This document shows positions 60,222 through 64,000 of a DNA stretch of 64,000 nt, piece after piece. The DNA lies in NCBI GenBank assembly GCA_965370315.1, contig CBDUTO010000004.1, positions 15,630 through 79,629 on the forward strand, written 5' to 3'. The position numbers and the translations under genes were made by a program. This DNA is from 1-14-2-50-31-20 sp965370315 (lineage in GTDB: Bacteria > Bacteroidota > Ignavibacteria > Ignavibacteriales > Melioribacteraceae). Under the pieces are notes generated by a model. It made no database searches and was not told where the DNA came from. It saw nothing but the letters and a program-made list of their open reading frames with translations. The first letter of the stretch is position 1. The number at the start of each line of letters is the position of its first letter.

Positions 60222-60557
60222 ATGAGCAGTTCTATAGCAGTTGGAGTAAATAAATTAGATAAGGTTTGGCACGGACATTTCGGAATTTCCCCATATTTTC
60301 TAATCTACAATAATGATGGTGAAATGATTGAAAAGAGAATCAATCCACATGGTGCTGGTCAAGGTCACAAGCACGATCATGGCGATGACCAACCATTTTT
60401 AATAAAGGAAATTCTTCACGATTGTAATATTTTTGTTGGAAAGAAGATGGGCGAAGGTAGTAAACTGAAGCTTGCTCAAAAACTAGGAGTTGAAACTGTA
60501 CTAACTGAAAATGCAGAACCACAGGAAGTTGTAAATGGTATTTTGAAAAATAATTGA
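60222..60557 (+). CDS. NifX/NifB-type iron-molybdenum cofactor-like domain protein with His-rich loop
   Basis: The 111-residue protein matches the dinitrogenase iron-molybdenum cofactor biosynthesis domain: IAVGVNKLDKVWHGHFGISP, YFLIYNNDGEMIEKR, and a CNIFVGKKMGEGSKLKLAQKLGVETV end. A loop HGAGQGHKHDHGDDQ is rich in His and Asp, suggesting metal binding. No nif genes are near, so the role is more likely metal-cluster or metal handling than nitrogen fixation. TAGGAAAA precedes the ATG. Confidence 0.82.
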   Translation: MSSSIAVGVNKLDKVWHGHFGISPYFLIYNNDGEMIEKRINPHGAGQGHKHDHGDDQPFLIKEILHDCNIFVGKKMGEGSKLKLAQKLGVETVLTENAEPQEVVNGILKNN

Positions 60558-60570
60558 ATTTGATTTTGTC

Positions 60571-60652
60571 GTTTTTCAACCGCCAGGCGGGATGAAAAAT
60601 CTTTTTAATTACATGAGATTTCTCACCAAAACACGGTTCGAAATGACATGTT
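60571..60652. repeat. Palindromic repeat elements between NifX-like and ThrRS-editing genes
   Basis: TTTTTCAACCGCCAGGCGGG then ATGAAAAA (60572-60599) is a palindrome with CCGCC-A-GGCGG at its core. It is followed by GAGATTTCTCACC and GGTTCGAAATGACATG, a near copy of the right part of the repeat at 24551-24612. Confidence 0.6.
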
Positions 60653-60701
60653 CTTTTTCATAAATTCTATTTTAGTAATCTTTTAAAAGAGTAATAAACA
60701 A

Positions 60702-61112
60702 ATGAAACTACTAATTATATACGCCGATAAATTTGGATTTAAAACTTCAAACAAAGGTTTGGAAAATGCTGAAACAATTGAAGAAGAAGCTGTTTTTGTA
60801 AATTCACTTGTCGGCTTTATTCACCTCGAAGAGAGGGATGAAGAAATTCTATCCACAGTTGAAACAAAAATGATAAAGCAACTAAAGTGGGCTGCAAGAA
60901 AAAATGAAACTGAAAAAATAATTCTCCATTCATTTGCACATTTATCTGAAAGCAAAGGATCTCCAGAACTAACAAAACAATTATTCGATAGTGCCGAAAA
61001 ACGTTTAAAAGGTTCTGGCTACGAAGTTTCACAAACCCCATTTGGATACTTTTTAGATTTGGATGTTCAGGCTCCAGGACATTCATTTGCCCGTTTGTTT
61101 AAGGATATTTAG
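60702..61112 (+). CDS. Free-standing threonyl-tRNA synthetase editing domain (archaeal type)
   Basis: The 136-residue protein matches the N-terminal editing domain of archaeal ThrRS (DTD-like fold): KLLIIYADKFGFK, the KIILHSFAHLSESKGSPE segment containing the active-site His and Lys, and SGYEVSQTPFGYFLDLDVQA plus GHSFARLFK at the C-terminus. There is no catalytic synthetase domain. It could clear mis-charged Ser-tRNA-Thr or D-aminoacyl-tRNA in trans. The bacterial occurrence as a lone domain is uncommon. Confidence 0.82.
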   Translation: MKLLIIYADKFGFKTSNKGLENAETIEEEAVFVNSLVGFIHLEERDEEILSTVETKMIKQLKWAARKNETEKIILHSFAHLSESKGSPELTKQLFDSAEKRLKGSGYEVSQTPFGYFLDLDVQAPGHSFARLFKDI

Positions 61113-61286
61113 AAATTCCTTTATGGAACACTAAATTTAACAATGGCTCTTTTTCCATTAATTATTGCTATTCTAATTGCAAACTTTGGATTTTCTTTTG
61201 TGTTTATAATTAGTAGTTTACTTACATTTAGTGCTTTAATATTTCTTAACAAAATGATTTGCCCTGTTGTCACACAAGAAAGCTAA
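61113..61286 (+). pseudogene. C-terminal remnant of an MFS-like transporter
   Basis: In frame from 61113 the sequence reads KFLYGTLNLTMALFPLIIAI and LIANFGFSFVFIISSLLTFS then ALIFLNKMICPVVTQES with a stop at 61284. This looks like the last two helices of a major facilitator permease: a YGTLNLTMALFP loop-helix, then a final helix. An upstream in-frame stop excludes a full gene. A 47-residue reading from ATG 61143 exists but has no ribosome site. The DUF454 gene starts inside it. Confidence 0.45.
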
Positions 61287-61692
61287 AAATAAATTTACAC
61301 GTTTTATACTAATTATCTGTGGCTCTTTATCTGTTGCTTTTGCAGTGTTAGGAATTTTTCTGCCCTTACTTCCAACTACACCATTATTGTTATTAGCAGC
61401 ATATTTTTTCGGAAAAAGTTCTGATAAATTTCATAGTTGGCTACTAAATAATAAACTATTTGGCAACTACATTAAGAATTATCAAGCTGGCAAGGGTATT
61501 CCTCTTCACTCTAAAATTACGGCAATATTATCGATGTGGCTAGTAATAATTGCATCAGGTATTTGGGGAACAGATTTATTAATTATTAGAATAGTTTTAT
61601 TTCTTACAGGAACTGGTGTGACAATTCATCTTTTAAGAATGCCAACTTTTAGAGAAACTAAAAATTATCAAGTAGATCTGAACGAAAAGTAA
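61267..61692 (+). CDS. DUF454 (YbaN) family inner-membrane protein
   Basis: The 141-residue protein has the DUF454 signature LSVAFAVLGIFLPLLPTTPL then LLLAAYFFGKSSDKFHSWLL and NYIKNYQAGKGIP, with three to four hydrophobic helices. Start is TTG 61267, with no good ribosome site, in a patch of gene remnants. YbaN-like proteins are small inner-membrane proteins of unknown role. Complete at both ends. Confidence 0.82.
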   Translation: MSHKKAKNKFTRFILIICGSLSVAFAVLGIFLPLLPTTPLLLLAAYFFGKSSDKFHSWLLNNKLFGNYIKNYQAGKGIPLHSKITAILSMWLVIIASGIWGTDLLIIRIVLFLTGTGVTIHLLRMPTFRETKNYQVDLNEK

Positions 61693-61705
61693 TCCATAAT
61701 AATTT

Positions 61706-61945
61706 TCACCTCTTTTCTTTAAGAACTGTAAAAATGAATTCTGAGCCTTTCCCCTCTTCACTAACAACCCAAATTTCACCACCATTTTTTTTAGTAAATT
61801 CTTTACATAGTTTTAATCCAAGCCCAGAACCTTTTTCGTTTTTAGTCCCAAACGAGGTGACAACATTAAAGTCCGTAAATATCTTTTTCTTATTCTCTTC
61901 CGAAACTCCAATTCCATTATCTTTCACAGAAATCGAAATTGTATC
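61706..61945 (-). pseudogene. Histidine kinase C-terminal remnant
   Basis: The frame encodes DTISISVKDNGIGVSEENKK and KIFTDFNVVTSFGTKNEKGS then GLGLKLCKEFTKKNGGEIWV through VKEKR, i.e. the G1, F and G2 boxes of a HATPase domain only. All N-terminal domains and the H-box are missing. The homology stops abruptly near 61945, where a LOG-family fragment begins in the opposite direction. Confidence 0.65.
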
Positions 61946-61955
61946 ACTATTTAGT

Positions 61956-62219
61956 AGAATTGAAAGAATGATTGAGTTAGGCGATGCCTATATTATATTA
62001 AGTGGTGGTACAGGAACTTTAGTTGAGTTATCAATTGTGTGGGAGTACGTTAATAAAAAACTAATGGCATCAAAACCAATTTTTGCCCATGGAAAAATGT
62101 GGAAGCCAATGATTGAAACAATTGATAAAAGAATGGAGTATGAAAAAAAACAAACAGGAATTGTGAAATATCTTATAAATATTGAGGATTGTGTTAATGA
62201 ATTACTGAAGTTGCTATAA
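61956..62219 (+). pseudogene. LOG-family (lysine decarboxylase-like) C-terminal remnant
   Basis: The frame RIERMIELGDAYIILSGGTG then TLVELSIVWEYVNKKLM continues to TAA at 62217 and matches the second half of LOG/TIGR00730-like phosphoribohydrolases (PGGxGTxxE motif here SGGTGTLVE). The first half is absent; upstream, the frame continues only as the antisense of the kinase remnant. A single deletion or inversion joint near 61950 explains both truncated genes. Confidence 0.65.
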
Positions 62220-62385
62220 TTCTTAATCAAGATATTTTAGGCAAAAAAAATGATTTAATATGGGTTACACGATATTAAAGATTTTATCTGTTCACCAACA
62301 TCCGAAACTCGTAACTAAAAAACCTTCCCAAAAATGTTCAATTTATTTTGCTTCCTATTTACTCAAATTAAGATATTAATATTTA

Positions 62386-63384
62386 CTACTGATTAATAAC
62401 CATTTTATTTAGCTTTACGAGGTTTTCGGTTTCAGCAATTACAATTAACTTATCCCCTAATTCTATTGTTTCAGTCGATCTAGGATTATACTTAAAATTG
62501 CCATCAGCTTTATTGATAGCAATAACCATTACATTAAGCTCTTTTCTGAGTGGAGATTCAGCGAGTGTTTGTCCTACAAGTGGACAAGGTTCATTTATTA
62601 GAATCTCCTCCAAATGAATATCAATTCCTTTTTTTCTAGCAACACCTTCAATAAAATCTGTTACTCCAGGACGTAAAAGTAAATGGACAATTCTCTTTCC
62701 GCCTAATTCGTATGGTTTTACAACTCGGTTTGCACCTGCTTTTTGCAATTTAGATTCTGTTCTCTCCTCAATTGCTCTAGCAACAACAAACAAATTTTTA
62801 TTTAGCTCACGTGCAGATAATGTTATGAAAATATTCTCTGCATCAGATTTAACAACAGCTGCCAACCCTTTAGCATTCTCTATTCCTGCCTGAATTAATA
62901 TTTCATCATTAGCCCCATCCCCATGAATGAAGAGAAATCCTTTTTCAATTAGCTCATCTATTCTTTCTTGGTCACTATCAATAACAACAAATTTCTCATT
63001 GTTATCAACTAGTGTATCACACACTTCTCTTCCCATCCTTCCGTATCCGCAAACTATATAATGGTTTTTCAATTTTCCTAATTGCTTGCTCATCCGTTTT
63101 CTCCTAAAAAGTTGTGTCTCAATAATTAACTGGGCAGCCTTACCTCCTGTGTACGCAATTGCTAAAACTCCAGAGATGATAATAAAAATGGTTAATATTT
63201 TGCCTTCATCAGAAAGTGGGCGAACTTCTTTAAACCCAGTTGTGGAAATTGTAATGATGGTCATATAAAATGCTTCAAGAATGGTGTAGTCTTCCACTAA
63301 GGTATAAAATACTGTACCAAGTATTGTTATAAATGATAAAACTACTAGTCCAATACCCACTTGATTTAAAAGTTTATTTCTCAT
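62386..63384 (-). CDS. TrkA-domain potassium channel
   Basis: The 332-residue protein has two membrane helices framing a pore loop (MTIITISTTGFKEVRPLS, filter STTGF rather than TVGYG), then a RCK/TrkA-N Rossmann domain (HYIVCGYGRMGREVCDTL, VVIDSDQERIDELI, HGDGANDEILIQAGI) and a TrkA-C domain. It resembles MthK-type ligand-gated K channels. The altered filter may change ion selectivity. It stands alone, with about 165 featureless bp before the LOG remnant. Confidence 0.9.
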   Translation of the reverse strand: MRNKLLNQVGIGLVVLSFITILGTVFYTLVEDYTILEAFYMTIITISTTGFKEVRPLSDEGKILTIFIIISGVLAIAYTGGKAAQLIIETQLFRRKRMSKQLGKLKNHYIVCGYGRMGREVCDTLVDNNEKFVVIDSDQERIDELIEKGFLFIHGDGANDEILIQAGIENAKGLAAVVKSDAENIFITLSARELNKNLFVVARAIEERTESKLQKAGANRVVKPYELGGKRIVHLLLRPGVTDFIEGVARKKGIDIHLEEILINEPCPLVGQTLAESPLRKELNVMVIAINKADGNFKYNPRSTETIELGDKLIVIAETENLVKLNKMVINQ

Positions 63385-63462
63385 CTATTTTTAAGTTTAA
63401 TATTCGAATTCATTAATACTACTCAATTATTGAAAATGTTACAAAGAAACTTAGCTAAAAAA

Positions 63463-63494
63463 AAGCCTCTGAAGAACTAATTCTGCAGAGGCTT
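63463..63494 (-). terminator. Terminator of the C-terminal partial gene
   Basis: Read on the minus strand, AAGCCTCTG (63494-63486) pairs with CAGAGGCTT (63471-63463) around a 14-base loop, followed by a run of Ts (complement of the A-run 63457-63464). It lies just downstream of the gene at 63518. Confidence 0.88.
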
Positions 63495-63517
63495 CTACCA
63501 AACATTAAATATATAAA

Positions 63518-64000
63518 CTAATTTTTCGTGCTATCTGCAACATTTTTAGAGTTTGCTAAAGCTCTATACCGTGCAACTATTCCCTTAACATTTGCATCAT
63601 CAGGAATTTCTTTTTCAAGTTTTGAGAACAACTCAACTAGTTTATCGTAATCTGCTCTATTCTCATAGATATCTCTTAAAATTACATATGGATTATACTG
63701 ACGTTGGAAATCACGTGGATTTGCTTCCAAACGAGTAAGCATAATTGGTTCTAAATCTTTAACCATTGCTGCGTACTGTTCTTTTCCACCAGCAGAATAG
63801 TAAAGATTAGAGACGTCATATAATAATTCATGTCTTAATTCAATATTTTCACGCGGAAGTTTTTTCTCCATTTCATCTAGAACTTCAACTGCCTTTTCAT
63901 TCATTCCATTATCTAGATAGTATATTGCTAATCTTAAAAACGAGTTTCTATAGTTCTGCGAAAGTCTTTGATGATTTTCATCCAAGAATATTGTTGAGTC
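63518..64000 (-). CDS. C-terminal part of a probable DUF2723-family protein (partial)
   Basis: The frame is open to the window edge and encodes 160 residues: DSTIFLDENHQRLSQNYRNS, then helical, TPR-like repeats (FLRLAIYYLDNGMNEKAVEV, DYDKLVELFSKLEKEIP). In Ignavibacteria such an ending (D.T..LD.N.QRL..NYR..F.RLA) follows the membrane portion of DUF2723 proteins, which are GT-C-like. The remaining part lies outside the window, so the call is tentative. Confidence 0.6.
   Translation of the reverse strand, partial: DSTIFLDENHQRLSQNYRNSFLRLAIYYLDNGMNEKAVEVLDEMEKKLPRENIELRHELLYDVSNLYYSAGGKEQYAAMVKDLEPIMLTRLEANPRDFQRQYNPYVILRDIYENRADYDKLVELFSKLEKEIPDDANVKGIVARYRALANSKNVADSTKN

Noticed and set aside
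61734..61955. First half of the plus-strand frame reading into the LOG fragment
   Set aside because: It is the antisense of the histidine kinase remnant; only the part after about 61956 shows homology.
1..64000. CRISPR array, rRNA genes, transposase-bearing insertion sequences
   Set aside because: No regularly spaced identical repeats, no rRNA-like sequence and no transposase motif were found.

Overview
The window is an AT-rich bacterial chromosome segment that most resembles the Ignavibacteria (Bacteroidota/Chlorobiota assemblage). The best evidence is the C25-like protein at 26059-27495, which ends in a type IX secretion sorting domain with the QNYPNPFNPTTKITYSIP signature common in that group. 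Supporting signs are E. coli-like TTGACA/TATAAT promoters, clear GGAG ribosome binding sites (unlike true Bacteroidetes), YfhO and DUF2723-type membrane proteins, and many short palindromic repeats between genes. This placement is an inference from family knowledge, not from a search.

Layout. 1-1.6 kb: end of metK, then ahcY (SAM cycle). 1.6-3.3 kb: a toxin-antitoxin pair (XRE-ImmA/IrrE antitoxin plus PIN toxin) with a palindromic operator and an apparently leaderless promoter. 3.5-10.4 kb: housekeeping singletons (exonuclease III, PAS sensor kinase, YgjP-like peptidase, Bax-inhibitor-1 protein, thioredoxin-fold lipoprotein, M1 peptidase) separated by repeats. 10.8-18.1 kb: complete histidine operon hisG-D-C-B-H-A-F-IE on the minus strand. 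18.6-26.0 kb: divergent arginine operon argC-J-B-D-R-G-H on the plus strand, lacking argF. The roughly 490 bp between the two operons is the most interesting regulatory stretch. It holds a his attenuator with a three-histidine leader peptide, an apparent arginine-rich leader peptide starting at its own promoter, and two to three ARG-box-like sites spaced 30-31 bp apart; the repressor gene argR lies inside the arg operon.

26-41 kb: a gingipain-fold protein lacking its catalytic Cys, repair and metabolic singletons (tag, CoA-binding protein, aldehyde dehydrogenase, PhoH-PIN protein, esterase, M24 peptidase), a GH13 amylase lipoprotein, a LamG lipoprotein and an unlisted 36-residue basic protein. 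39.8-52.1 kb: a surface-glycan cluster (flippase, methyltransferase, four glycosyltransferases, YfhO, WecB) interrupted by a DUF1016 nuclease-like gene and by a GxxExxY gene framed by direct repeats.

53.7-58.5 kb: tRNA-Lys(CTT) followed by a compact defence island. It carries an AAA/ABC-type ATPase translationally coupled to a small unknown protein (the best candidate here for an undescribed two-gene system), a HEPN-like protein coupled to a collapsed remnant of a type ISP restriction-modification enzyme, and a toxin with a zinc-finger/HTH/Panacea antitoxin. 58.5-64 kb: SpoIIE phosphatase, His-rich NifX-like protein, free-standing ThrRS editing domain, a patch of gene remnants (MFS tail, histidine kinase tail, LOG-family tail) around a DUF454 gene, a TrkA-type potassium channel and the C-terminus of a probable DUF2723 protein. 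No CRISPR array, rRNA or transposase was seen.
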